Positions 10,639 to 20,888 of a stretch of 64,000 nt of DNA are shown here, piece by piece. Location: NCBI RefSeq assembly GCF_036711975.1, contig NC_091971.1, positions 18,855,501 to 18,919,500 of the forward strand, given 5' to 3'. A program made the translations under genes and the position numbers. Positions within the stretch are counted from its first letter, which is position 1. Every line of letters starts with the position of its first letter. The notes under the pieces are model-generated. The model had not been told where the DNA came from and ran no database searches. It saw only the letters and a program-made list of their open reading frames with translations. This stretch comes from Onthophagus taurus (Eukaryota; Arthropoda; Insecta; Coleoptera; Scarabaeidae).

Positions 10639-12130
10639 CTAGCAGACAATTGATTGTTCTATTTTTCTCTTTACTGTCATAATGCGTTCTTCATTATTAT
10701 CTGTTTCTTCTAAAACCTTTATACCATTTTGTATGCAATTAAGCCTTTCTGTTAATGTTGCGATGGTTAGGGTATTTTCCGGTTGTGCTGGTTCAACATC
10801 ACTTTCTTCATCGTCATTTTGTTGTTGCATTTTAATCAGATCTTGCACAGTAAGCACCTCATCATGCGACTCCAAAAGCACAATGACATCTTCATTATTA
10901 ACTACCAAATCGACTTGTTTTCCTAAAGTAACAATATTTAGTACTACTTCGAGTCGGCGAAAAAGTCCGGGAAAGTTTTTTCCAAACCCCCTTCAGTGTA
11001 TTTGAGGAAACTTCATCCCACGATTCTTTTATCAATCTAATAGCATCAAGAATATTAAACTTATTCCAAAATTCCTTAACGGATAAGTTATCATCGTGAG
11101 TCATAGATTCATTTAAACGTCTAAATGATCGTCGAGTATAATAAGCTTTAAATGTTTTTATAACACCTTGATCCATAGGTTGAAGTAAACTAGTCGTATT
11201 TGGGGGCAAAAACATTACTTTGACGCGAGGATCATAGTTGATAAGGTTAGCTGCAGAGTGTTCAGGTGCGTTATCAATAATTAATATCACTTTAAATGTG
11301 ATGTTTTTAGAGAAACAGTACCGTTCAACTTCCCGGACAAAGTGATTCCGAAATCAGTCTTCAAATAAAGCAGTAACCCAAGCTTTTCGGTATGACTTCC
11401 AAATTACTAGCAAGCCTGATTTAGATATATTTTTTAGGGCTCTGGGGTTTTCAGATCGATACACCAATAATGGTTTCAATTTACAATTGCCAGCAGCGTT
11501 TCCACCGAGCATAAGCGTTAATCGAAACACCTTTTCATCACGTGCAATAAAAGTTCTTCTCGGCATTTTCTTCCAAAAAAGGCCCGTTTCATATACATTG
11601 AATATAGTCTGTAAACTATAGCCGCCTTCTTGTATTATACTCTTTAATTTGCCAGGAAAAGTAGATGCAACGACTTTATCTTCACTTGCTGCTTCTCCAC
11701 TCTGTGCAATATTGTGTCAGTCGCATCTTTTTTTAAAACTACAAAACCAATCATTGCTGGCTAAAAAGGTTTCATCTTTTGCTTCGTCACCAACTTGTGT
11801 CTTTAGATCTTCAAAAATCTGTTTTTCTTGATTGCACATAGTATTTTGGTCAACTGGACAATTCTTGACTTTTACTTGGTTTTCGCACCATACTTTAAGT
11901 AAAGATTCCATTTCTGCTATCAAACCATGCCGTTTACGAATTATATTAGAAGTTAACAGCTGAGCATTTTTAACTGCGTCGAGAATTTTACATTTGTCTT
12001 TTATTATTGTATACACAGTAGTATAGGATAAATTGTATTTGTTTGCTAATTCTCATGTTTTCAGGCTTTGTTCAAAATTTTTTAAAATCTCATGCTTTAT
12101 TTCTAATGACAAGGTTTTGCGTTTTTTTGA
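10639..12130 (-). pseudogene. Tigger transposase, broken
   Basis: In order on the minus strand: an N-terminal CENP-B-type helix-turn-helix (KRKTLSLEIKHEILKNFEQS, NKYNLSYTTVYTII), a second DNA-binding region (about 12016-11717, ending NDWFCSFKKR), the start of the DDE catalytic domain (LMLGGNAAGNCKLKPLLVYR), then ILIIDNAPEHSA with a catalytic Asp and PPNTTSLLQPMDQGVIK near 11290-11150, and a C-terminal tail with acidic stretches. At least three frame disruptions separate these parts, so the gene is dead. It belongs to the Tigger11552 element and would have acted at TA targets. Confidence 0.82.
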
Positions 12131-12321
12131 AAAATTCGAAGAATAGGTATATACTGACTAATTAATCAACTATCTACGAAGAACTCGCATAAACTGAAGG
12201 AGCTAGAAAATTTTATGATTCAATCCGCTATTGAGCGAAACAGGGGAATAACCGACAAAAAATATAATGGACAAATTCGTAATTACGTATCTCCGAATTT
12301 ACGTAAGTCGGGGTATTACTG

Positions 12322-12525
12322 TATAAGGAAATACATAAATACACATGGCAACAAGAAACAAGACACTCAAATCGATTATAGACTATTGTTAAGGTGGTCC
12401 AACACGACTGGTGTACTTGGCAAATATTCGTCTACTCAGATACACTTGCGTAGCGTCTGGGAGCTCTCATCGTTATAGGTATTTTTTATGTTACATGTGA
12501 ATTAATAATGTAAGGCCAATGTTTA
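12322..12525. other. Spacer between Tigger and hAT elements
   Basis: About 200 bases without a recognised gene. The last eight bases, AATGTTTA (12518-12525), are the left copy of the hAT target duplication. Confidence 0.5.
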
Positions 12526-13026
12526 CAAGGGCGTCGCCAGAGAGGGGCAGAGGGGGCCACTGCCCCCCCCCCCCCCCCCCAGAGGTAGATTCACAATAAA
12601 TATACATCTCGAGTACTGAACAACTATCGAATGGGATGCCATATTTTGATCTGGAAACCAAGGAAGTTCAAGAAGTATTCCTCGGATTCGTCAAACTTGA
12701 TGCTTTGGATGCGAAATGTATTGCAAAAGCAATAGATGAGTTTTTGGCAGAAGAAGATCTTGATCCGGACAAATGTCCCAGTAAACAATTTGCGTTTCAG
12801 AAACATTTCTGATACATATTATTGAAACATGAAATGTTTCTTCGGCATATTTCTGAAACATAGTTGAAACGTGTCTGAAACTGCTAATGTCCGGTCCTTT
12901 TTATGTTTCATTGAAACGTTTCTAATGAAACGTTACTGCAACATACAGCTGACAATTACGGTACATTACTAAAATGTTTCATTAATGGTTTTGAATTATT
13001 TCTGAAATGTAATAGTTATTTATTGT

Positions 13027-13111
13027 GTAAGTGTTTTAGACAGCATTTTATTCACGCAAGAATGTTTATGTTTTAATTTTATTAAGTGAATAAAATGCAT
13101 CTAAAACACCC
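13027..13111. repeat. Hairpin repeat
   Basis: Inverted arms GTGTTTTAGACAGCATTTTA and its near-complement (TAAAATGCATCTAAAACACC) enclose a short AT-rich loop. The unit lies inside copy 2 of the CCCAGTAAAC element and is absent from copy 1. Confidence 0.6.
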
Positions 13112-13635
13112 ATGCAATACAACGTTTTATCCACAATCACACGCATTTAGAGTCAGAATCGCCAAAATTTCATCTGTTATCAAAAAATGATTTGACATTT
13201 CACTCTGACAACGGCTGTCGCCTCAAAAATCATTGCAATTAACAAAAAAACATTGTGAGGTGTTGAATTGTTGCTATTTTTTTTCGATTGTTTACCGACT
13301 CCATTTGTAACATATTTATAAAAGTGTGAAAGTTGTAAAGGTATAGTTGGTGAAAAATAGAAGAACGTGATATGACAAATCAAACAATGAAATATCTATT
13401 AATATAAACGTTAATGTTAATATAAATAATAAATAGGATGTGATTGATTTAAGATTATATTTTTCATTATTCCACTACTATCCGTGCAAAAAGTCAAGGC
13501 CCCTCACTTTAGAGATCTATATCTTCGCAACCATTCGATAAAAAAAATTGCGACAAAGTTTGTTGTAATCACTGAACATTTCTACGTAACATACGATAAT
13601 TTGAAAATTTTCGGATCCACGGTTTTCTTTTTATC

Positions 13636-13746
13636 AATTGGAACAGATGGTGCGTTCCAGATAGGACGTCGCGCCTTATTTCTTTATGTAGGTAAGATAA
13701 AGGCGCGACGTACTGTCTGTCACATACCATTTGTTCCGATTGGACG
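13636..13746. repeat. Hairpin repeat with GC-rich stem
   Basis: Arms of about 45 bases: GGAACAGATGGTG...ACGTCGCGCCTTAT pairs with ATAAAGGCGCGACGT...CATACCATTTGTTCC. The stem is GC-rich in an AT-rich setting. It lies inside copy 2 of the CCCAGTAAAC element. Confidence 0.6.
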
Positions 13747-15183
13747 GAACCCTCCTCGAAGATATTCCAGACATGTTTCAGACACATTTGTAGAGAAATG
13801 TTTCTGCTACATATTTTAATGATATTTCATAAATATTCCTACTGAAATGTATTTGATACATATCTTTAGATACGCTTCGTAAAAATCGTACCTGTCACGT
13901 ATATGAAACGTAGTTCTAAGATGTTTCATTTAATTTACTGTACATTAAAATTGAAATGTTTCATAGATGTTTCTTGTTTACTGGGGTGTTGGTTTAGGAT
14001 TTGACGGTTGTTCGACGATGTCCGGGAAAGAAGGTGGTGTGCAAGCAATCCTACGCAGAAAATATAAAAAAGCTTTGTGCTTTCATCAAAGGAAGGTACC
14101 ATCAAAGATATTATTACATTTTTTCAAGAATCAGTTTTGAGACGCAAATTGATACCAAATATTTCCAAGCTTTGCGAAACAAGGTGGAGCGAGAAACACA
14201 AAAATGTTAGTGTTTTTAATGAGAATTTTCCTATTATAATGGAGGCCTTTGAAACCTCGTCACGGGAAGAAAATAAGAATAAATAATGCGACTAGAAAAA
14301 ATACTTATCAGCTTCATGCAGCAGCTTCTAGAGTTTCGTTTATTCTCAGCTTTATTTTGATAGCCAAATACTCGGCTATGATAGAACCTGTGGTAAACGT
14401 GCTCCATCCGTAGCTTTGGATGCAGTTAAGGCGTCCCAGCACATTAGCCGCCTTTTGGAATTTATAGAAAACCACCGGAACGGTCCAGAAAACGTCACAA
14501 ATGGAATTATTAGGGATTATTTGGACTGGGAGAAGACATGAAGTCCTTGCCCCGTATTGTTGAGAGACAACAACATCAGAACAACCACCCAGCAGCAAGC
14601 CCCTCAGAATTCTGGCGGAGGTCTTTAATAATACCATACTTAGACTCGATTATTAATTCTTTTCAAGTTCCCTTTTCTGAAGAAAACACCCCGTCAGTTT
14701 CCTTATCTAAATTACACCCAGCTCAAATGTTAGACATGTCCCCTGAAGACCTCGTAGAAGCTGGTGAAGTCTTTTCCCAATTTCACAATTTATCAAATAT
14801 CAACAACGAAATCGAACTATGGAAAAAACTATGGCAAGATAAACCTGACTCAAAAGAATTAAGTGTTGTGGATGTCATAAAAGATGCCGACATTTTTTTC
14901 CCTGAAACGAGAAAAGCCTTTATAATTTTGGTCACTTTACCCTGCACGACATATACTGTTGAACGTTGATCTTTTAACAGCTTGAGGACAATAAAACCTG
15001 ACTTAGAAGCACTATGGCAGAATGTCGTCTTGCCATGATGAGTGAGTATAGGAAGCATATTTTTGAGAACTTTGATGGTTTTATTAATAATCTGGTTGAA
15101 CAATTCGCGAAGAAGCCACTAAAATTATGTTTTAAACAATTTGGTGTTTTTTTTTTTAAATTTTTTTCGCCCTTGAATGTTTA

Positions 15184-15470
15184 CACAAATATTTACCTAC
15201 CTGCGTACTTTCCAATTACACCAATGGTGTGGGACCATCTTTAGAGTTACTTTTTTATTTTATGTCTTAATTATGATTTTAAGTTTCATGTAATAAATAC
15301 TACAAAGTGTTAAAAATCATAATTTTTGTTTTGTATGCCATAATTTGGGACAGAGGGAGTATATATTTATTGAGTTACAACTAACAAAATAAATTTAATA
15401 ATTTCTTTGTATCCAAGTTATATTTATAGAAATATTAAAGTATTAATAAATAATTATGTATTTATTATTT
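15184..15470. other. Intergenic spacer
   Basis: AT-rich with no recognised gene. On the minus strand AATAAATAC-type sequence lies just beyond the last exon of the zinc-finger gene (around 15455-15470) and is a likely polyadenylation signal. Confidence 0.4.
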
Positions 15471-16465
15471 TTAGGCATCAAAAAACCCATTAATTTCTTG
15501 AACTTTTTCTTGTCCTTCTCCCAAAGTTTTTGTTACTATACTTTCATCAGGAATTGATAACCTATAACAAATAAAATAAACTAAATTTTTTTTTATTATC
15601 TCATTGTTTCATACTTTTTATGCTCCTTAGAATTATTATGAATCTTTTGATGGACAATCAAATTGTATTTTTCTGCAAAACTTTTATTACAAATCTGGCA
15701 AAAAAATGTTTTTTCACCACTATGAACCTTTTTGTGCCTTTTTAAGTGGCTTGTTGAGTAAAACTTCAAATCGCACACTTCACATGTAATATTTTTAAGA
15801 CCTTTATGTCGTATTTTGTGCTGTCTAAACGAAGAATCATGAACAAAAGTTTTTCCACATAAGTCACATTGAAATGGAGCCTCTCCGGTATGTAGTGGTA
15901 TATGTCGTATTAAATTAATCTTTTGTGTAAATGATTTATTGCAAAATTTACATGTAAATGGGTTTATTCCATTATGCATGCCTACATGAACTTTTAAAGA
16001 TTTTTCCCTTTTATATGAAACACCACATATTTCACAAATAAATTCTTTTAACTCTTTATTATTAACTGGAAGTGGTAATGAAATATTTGAAATTATTTCT
16101 ATGTGCTTTAAAGGCAACTCTGGTTTATGTGGTTCATTTTTAACAGCTTCTATTTCTTGTGTTTCTTCCGTTGAACAGATTTGATCGTTTTTGGAGATAT
16201 TTGTTTGGTTATTTGAGGATTTTTGTAGATATTGTTTAATTCTTTCGCATCCCATTCGATAATTCTCCCTAAATTTATCCAATTCATTTAATAAATTAAA
16301 ACAAATCGAACACACACAACTTTCTCCCAATTCAAATTTATTCTCGGTCACAATTTCAATAAAATCTTTTAACGTTAACTTAGAATATTTTGTATATGTC
16401 GAGGATATTTTAAAAGAATTTTCATTTTCGCAGATAAAATCACAAATTTTGCACTTTTCATCCAT
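15471..16465 (-). CDS. ZAD-C2H2 zinc-finger protein, two exons
   Basis: Coding exons are complement 15615-16465 and 15471-15561, joined across a 53-bp intron (donor GTATGA, acceptor TTATAG). The product is 313 residues. Residues 5-75 form a ZAD domain (CKIC near the N-terminus, CVCSIC about residues 51-56), an insect-type dimerisation module. After a linker come five C2H2 fingers from about residue 143, e.g. CEICGVSYKREKSLKVHVGMH and CDLCGKTFVHDSSFRQHKIRH, with TGEAPF/SGEKTF linkers. It is presumably a nuclear DNA-binding regulator with unknown targets. Without splicing the frame would end at residue 289 (ETMR); the spliced frame continues in phase with LSIPDESIVTKTLGEGQEKV and stops at 15471. 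The exon pair is inferred and the short form could also be made. It is head to head with the RAMAC gene. Confidence 0.85.
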
Positions 16466-16753
16466 TTAAATCGTTTAATTTAATTTATTAAACTTTTAAA
16501 AAATCAACTTAACCTCAAATTTGTGATTGGCTTTAATCAACGATTTTACATTTATTTATAATGCGTTGCCAAGTATTTATTATCTCTCTCAAACACTAAA
16601 AACTCCCAATTATTCTATCTCGCTCGTATCTTGGATTCGCTTAAAACTACCTTTTCCAGTCTAACCATATCCTAATATAACCTCAAAATAATTGACGTAA
16701 ACGACGTTGTTTGTTTCCAAAAACCTTTTAAAACTTTAAAGTTGATTGAAAAT
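16466..16753. promoter_or_regulatory. Shared divergent promoter region
   Basis: The 288 bases between the start codons of the ZAD gene (minus) and the RAMAC homologue (plus) must hold both transcription starts, so this is a probable bidirectional promoter. No TATA box stands out at a convincing distance from either start. Confidence 0.5.
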
Positions 16754-17053
16754 ATGCCTGAAACGTTAACAAAGGAGCAAAAAATGTTTTTAGAAGAATG
16801 TGAAAAGGAATTTGCAGATAGATTTACAGAGAAAGACCTTGAATTCAAGAAGATTTTTGATTCTGAGATTCCACCACCTCCGATTGTGTGCCCATGGACT
16901 ATTAACAGAAGAGGAGCCAGAAGACACCAAAGCGACGGAGCGAGATCGCATTCAAATCATAATTGGAATGATAATAGAAGTAGAGAACGCAGTAGTAATT
17001 ATAGAAAAAGAAATTATAATGAAGCTTTTGATAGTCGTGATAGAAGGTATTGA
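16754..17053 (+). CDS. RAMAC: RAMAC homologue (RNMT-activating mini protein)
   Basis: A 99-residue single-exon protein starting MPETLTKEQK. The N-terminal half carries the conserved activation segment FADRFTEKDLEFKKIFDSE followed by PPPPIVCPW, which matches the RNMT-binding region of vertebrate RAMAC (FASRFTEND..., PPIV..W). The C-terminal half is rich in Arg, Asn, Ser and Tyr (NDNRSRERSSNYRKRN), as expected of the RNA-binding part. The product should bind the mRNA cap guanine-N7 methyltransferase in the nucleus and stimulate cap methylation. The Met at 16754 is chosen because the frame upstream has only a TTG. AATAAA at 17124-17129 is the likely polyadenylation signal. Confidence 0.85.
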   Translation: MPETLTKEQKMFLEECEKEFADRFTEKDLEFKKIFDSEIPPPPIVCPWTINRRGARRHQSDGARSHSNHNWNDNRSRERSSNYRKRNYNEAFDSRDRRY

Positions 17054-17735
17054 CTTAAAATTGTATAAAATCATAAATGTGGTTATATTTTTATTCATTT
17101 TTTGACTTATGTAATTGACAAATAATAAATATATGAAGCTTTTTATGTTTACGATTCAGTTGCTCAATTTAAGAACATCTTTATCTATACAGATAAGGGC
17201 ATTAATTCTCAAACTGATAAATGAGGTATGTTTTGGAATTTGATCAAATCAATAGTGTTATTTTAAAGTGCTTGTTTAAACATTTTATGTTGCTTCAGTG
17301 TAATATAATAACATACCGTTTATTAACAAAGTTAAAATTAACGAAATATAATATAAAAGCACCTAAATTAACTAATAATGAGTATTTAACCTATAAAATA
17401 ACGATTTAAATTAATAAAATATCAAACAAGCAGTGATTTTTAATTTTAAAGGTTGGTTACAATTCAAAATCAAAATTTCAATAAACCCTAATAAAATCTA
17501 CTGATTTAAATTAATTTAAGATAAAATTAGCTACTTATATTATTACAAAAATTAATATGTATCAATTTAAACCAAGAATTTTAAAAAATTACGTTTAAAA
17601 TCCGTATTAATCTGTAGTAATTTTAATTTTTTGGTGTTGGTAGTAATAGTCTGTCAAATTCTCGTCAAATCCCAGATTACATGTAGTTTTTTAATCGATT
17701 TTCGTGTCCAAAACCCCGCAAACAACAACCGCGAA
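17054..17735. other. AT-rich intergenic region
   Basis: Holds the RAMAC 3' UTR to about 17150, then very AT-rich sequence with TTAATTAA/TAAAATTA words and no recognised gene. The last ~100 bases are the likely 5' UTR and promoter of the next gene. Confidence 0.45.
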
Positions 17736-18345
17736 ATGTTTGGAGACGCTTTTAATTATATAGCGTACGATAATCCGTTATCGAAGGGGGTAGTAATGGC
17801 AGCCAAGAGCACATATTCGGTTATAAAATCTCACTTCACATCAGTTTGTAATAATATTGTGTTGACTCTTTTAGATACTGACTAACAGCAGAGAACCGGT
17901 AACTACAATAAGAGTTATCACTGAAAAGGTATCATTACACGAACAAATGGCGCAACATGGTCCAATTTTAAAGATTGCTGGAGCTATGGGAGCATTCGCT
18001 GTCGCGCTTGGAGCGTATGGGGCACACAAAAAATATCCCAAAGATCGAATAGACGAGTTAAAATCAATTTATGAAACGGCAAATAAGTTTCATTTCTTTC
18101 ATACACTTGCTTTATTTGGGGTACCTTTTTCTAAACAACCCAAAGTAGTAAGTATTTAGCTATTTTGTCAGGTTATTTTTTAATCGAGTCATTGTTTTTA
18201 GACTGCAACTTTATTCGTTGTTGGAATTACTTTATTTTCTGGACCATGTTATTATAGGGCTTTTACAGGAGAAAATAAGTTTGGTAAACTTGCTCCTGTT
18301 GGTGGATCTCTTTTGATTATAGCTTGGTTATCATTTATGATTTAA
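17736..18345 (+). CDS. TMEM256: TMEM256 homologue (DUF423 membrane protein), three exons
   Basis: Exons 17736-17819, 17875-18147 and 18202-18345 give 166 residues. The N-terminus MFGDAFNYIAYDNPLSKGVV and the linker TIRVITEKVSLHEQ are typical of insect members. Then comes the conserved core GAMGAFAVALGAYGAHKKYP, ETANKFHFFHTLALFGVP and, in exon 3, LFSGPCYYRAFTG and KLAPVGGSLLIIAWLSFMI. About four hydrophobic segments are expected; the cellular role is unknown. Intron 2 has good sites (GTAAGT...TTTTTAG). Intron 1 (55 bp, donor GTTATA) is the phase-consistent choice and its donor is weak, so that junction is the least certain. AATAAA at 18461-18466 fits the 3' end. Confidence 0.85.
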
Positions 18346-18469
18346 AAGGGAGAAGGGTTAGAAATTTATAAAGATCTGCGAGTTCTTTTATTATACCTTT
18401 TCTTTTTTTAAGTTAATTTAATTGATAAGGAAAAATTAAAATTAGAATTGTGTAAAAGTGAATAAAGGA

Positions 18470-19050
18470 ATGGAATGTTATTGAATAATTTATGACTGTG
18501 TTTCTTATCAATCAAACCTTAAAGAATGGAGGTAAGAGAAATTTTTATAATTGAGTGAACAACCTTATTTTTATGTACTACCATAAGAATGGTAGTCATT
18601 TAAATTTACTTGTAAAGAAGCCCATCTTTGGGGCACTTTAGAATTAATAAAGTATTTGAATCTGCACAATATGAAACAAATTGAAAAGAAAGATTGATGT
18701 TACATATCAGAATTTCATCTTTAATATATCCCAACACTAATAAGGGACAAATTATAATCAAATAATACACTAAAATGATATGATTCAGGTCATTATATAC
18801 ATAAGAAGATGGATAGTTGTGTTGACACCTATTTATCATCCATTATGGTTCTCAAACCACTTTTTTAGCATTGGAACTTTGAGGAAAATTAGGATCATGA
18901 ACATTTTTACACACTTATGTTTGATAAAATGAGTCATTAGCAAGGACACCTATTTAAAGGGAGGATTTAGGGGGTTGAAACGATGTTACGAAGTCATTTA
19001 ACTTTCAAAATAAAAAAATTGCCTAAGCAAATAAACAGAGGCTGTGAGCC
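18470..19050. other. Intergenic region without recognised content
   Basis: No gene, terminal repeat or tandem array is recognised. Open frames here are short and lack similarity to any protein I know. Confidence 0.4.
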
Positions 19051-19413
19051 CAAGGTTTATAGAACATAAGGTTACCTCATTCCCTATGCCTCTGTAGTAT
19101 CGATTATTACCCCGCAAATTGACGTCACTGGTTCGATACAGTCAGAATAAAAGATAGATACGTGCCAACGCAAGGTCTATAGAACATAAGGTTACCCAAT
19201 ACCGATTCTCCTCCTCTGAGAGGCAAGGTGGGTCAGTGACGTAGCTGGTTCTATGAACAACACAACGCCCTTGTTTATAGATATATCTATAAACAAGGAC
19301 AACACGATGCGAGGTTTAAATATTTTATATAGACTGTACCACAGTATAGGCACGTTGGCACCGTTGGCACCAAGGTTTATAGAACATAAGGTTACCTCAT
19401 TCCCTATGCCTCT
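19051..19413. repeat. Three dispersed direct copies of a ~43-bp word with a central palindrome
   Basis: The word CAAGGTTTATAGAACATAAG followed by GTTACCTCATTCCCTATGCC occurs at 19051 and 19371. A shorter copy with one change (CAAGGTCTATAGAACATAAG) is at 19171. A perfect 30-base palindrome at 19269-19298 (CCTTGTTTATAGATA and its complement) lies between copies two and three. The block also contains two GACGT(A/C)-CTGGTTC words. It is not a known transposon end to me. Confidence 0.65.
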
Positions 19414-19654
19414 ATATCTATGATATCAGGCGTGGTTGTCGGTCTGATACTCGTGGAATCTTGAATTGGAGAGAAACAGGATTTATAGGTTTTTAGAGCA
19501 TCTTGAGTTTTGTAAACCGATCCCGTGGTTGGTCTACATCAGTGATGGAACGGTTAGCGATTTTGCGAAAAGTCGGATTCCGGTTATCCGGCATATCTAT
19601 CCGGGTATTATGGTTATAATTTGAATTATGGATATTTGAATAAAAACTTCAAAT

Positions 19655-20130
19655 TGGCGAAAATTGTAAAATTCGAAAAAATTGTTGATTATTTCAAAAA
19701 TTTATTTCTCAAGAACTGAAAGTGATTTTTCAGAACGGCGTTTTGCATTAAAAAGAGGATACTTTAATTAATAATTGGTGACATTTCCACAAGAACCTTC
19801 AAGAAATTAATTTTACAGCAAATTTTGAAAAATAATCGATAAAAATTGCAACATCGAAAATTTTATCAAAATTTCAAACATTGTTTTCTTAAAAACTAAA
19901 AGTTATTTTTCAAAACGGGTTGGTTCATTGCAAAGAGGACACTTTTATTGACACTTTGGGAAATTTTCCTACTCCTATTCCAAGAACTGGATTTTATACG
20001 AATTTTTAAAGCTCAATCGGCGAAAATTGGAAAATACGAAAAAATTGTCGATTATTTCAAAAATTTATTTCTCAAGAACTAAAAGTGATTTTTGTTGCAT
20101 TAAAAAGAGAATACTTTAATTAATAACACT
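19655..20130. repeat. Tandem-like ~170-base units
   Basis: Three diverged units contain AATTTATTTCTCAAGAACT, GAAAGTGATTTTTCA and GCATTAAAAAGAGGATACTT. Related units recur at 22945-23165 near the other end of the same element, so the repeats appear to be part of it. Confidence 0.65.
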
Positions 20131-20888
20131 ATTTACACGTGTTGATTCTGACTCTGTCTTCAGTTTTTCTCTATCACGTCCAGTTTTCGCGATATACCCA
20201 AAAATGTGAAAAATCGTAAATTAAAAAACATAGTAACGGTTCATGTTCAGTATATTTTTTATTTTGCATAGTGTGCTTCTGTTGCTATATGGACACGAAA
20301 GTAGAGATCCAGACGAACATTTTGAGGTATTGATGGTATAAATCGGACTCTCCGTTATTTTGCTACAGCCTAAAACAACTCAACAAAATCAAATTTTTTA
20401 GAATTTTTCCCATTTTTTTATCAGTAACGAAAAAGAATTATATATGAGCAAAAAAGTTAGCTATTCTATCCTGTAGAACATTTAATTCTTTAAATTTAGA
20501 AGCATTGGACACCATGGTCGAATGTATTTTACCGGATATATAGTTAATTTACGACAATCGTGCAAAATTTCATTTTTTTGCATATTTACTGTTATTGAAA
20601 CATTATTACGAATAATTTTTTTAATGAAGAGGTGTTTTACTCTTCCAGGCACTACGTATAAACATTAAATTCACTGAAATAAATATTATTATTTTTTAAA
20701 TACAACAAACAATAATATTCATGGAAATAACTCCACTTCTTTATATATTAGAACCTTGTTCTGCTAAACAGTCTTTTTTCGAAATATTTTTTGGTATAAA
20801 AGGAGAATATATTGTCATAATATTTAGTTCTTCTTGAGACACCTCAGTGATCTTTCGTTTAAGAAAATAGCAAAGTGTTGTAAAAGTT

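Larger units (their letters stand above)
8794..12321 (-). mobile_element. Tigger/pogo transposon containing a Ginger-like insertion
   Basis: The ends are CAGTAATACACCGGGATTAC at 8794 and the complementary ...GGGGTATTACTG at 12321, each followed inward by further TTACGTAA-rich repeats. TA follows the right end but AA precedes the left, so the expected TA duplication is imperfect. The transposase gene is on the minus strand (12130 to 10639). A Ginger-like element with its own duplication occupies 8882-10447. The element abuts the truncated Tc1 transposase. Confidence 0.8.
12777..13985. mobile_element. CCCAGTAAAC-ended element, copy 2
   Basis: Begins CCCAGTAAACAATTTGCG at 12777 and ends TTGTTTACTGGG at 13985, with GT on both sides. 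Removing the element and one GT restores hAT reading DKCVGLGFDGC, which fixes the boundary and shows a 2-bp target duplication. Its left ~230 bases match the right end of copy 1 in reverse complement, and its right ~230 bases match copy 1's left end. The interior is shorter and different. It carries two foldbacks, at about 13027-13111 and 13636-13746. No open frame of substance is present. Confidence 0.85.
12630..15118 (+). pseudogene. hAT transposase (P52rIPK/ZMYM6-like), broken
   Basis: The first part reads YFDLETKEVQEVFLGFVKLD up to DLDPDKC at 12776. The next part starts after the inserted element with VGLGFDGCSTMSGKEGGVQA. Removing the insert and one GT restores the frame exactly. Further on are IPNISKLCETRWSEKHK (spanning a frame change), the long open stretch 14538-14969 with SEFWRRSLIIPYLDSIINSF, and the C-terminal dimerisation region around ITLPCTTYTVER, followed by a stop and a remnant AECRLAMMSEYRKHIFENF. 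Several frame changes and stops make it inactive. This family contains the DUF4371 core and gave rise to host P52rIPK-like genes. Confidence 0.82.
12526..15175 (+). mobile_element. hAT transposon (DUF4371/ZMYM6-like) with exact 8-bp target duplication
   Basis: Left terminus CAAGGGCGTCGCCAG at 12526 and right terminus CGCCCTTG ending at 15175 are flanked by identical AATGTTTA (12518-12525 and 15176-15183), the 8-bp duplication expected of hAT. A C-run of about 20 bases lies close to the left end. The transposase is degenerate and lacks its N-terminal third. Copy 2 of the CCCAGTAAAC element splits it at 12777-13985. Confidence 0.88.

Noticed and set aside
12561-12581. Long C run as a regulatory or G-quadruplex element
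   Set aside because: It lies at the usual C-rich subterminal part of this hAT group and may vary by sequencing slippage.
14314-14637. Minus-strand frame within the hAT element
   Set aside because: Antisense of the hAT transposase relic; no similarity of its own.
17820-17874. Shorter first intron for TMEM256 (donor GTTTGT at about 17843)
   Set aside because: It would be only about 31 bp, too short to splice; the 55-bp alternative is in phase and retains the conserved N-terminus.
19100-19260. Possible tRNA-derived SINE (CTGGTTCGATAC resembles a B box)
   Set aside because: No matching A box at the right spacing and no tail; not convincing.
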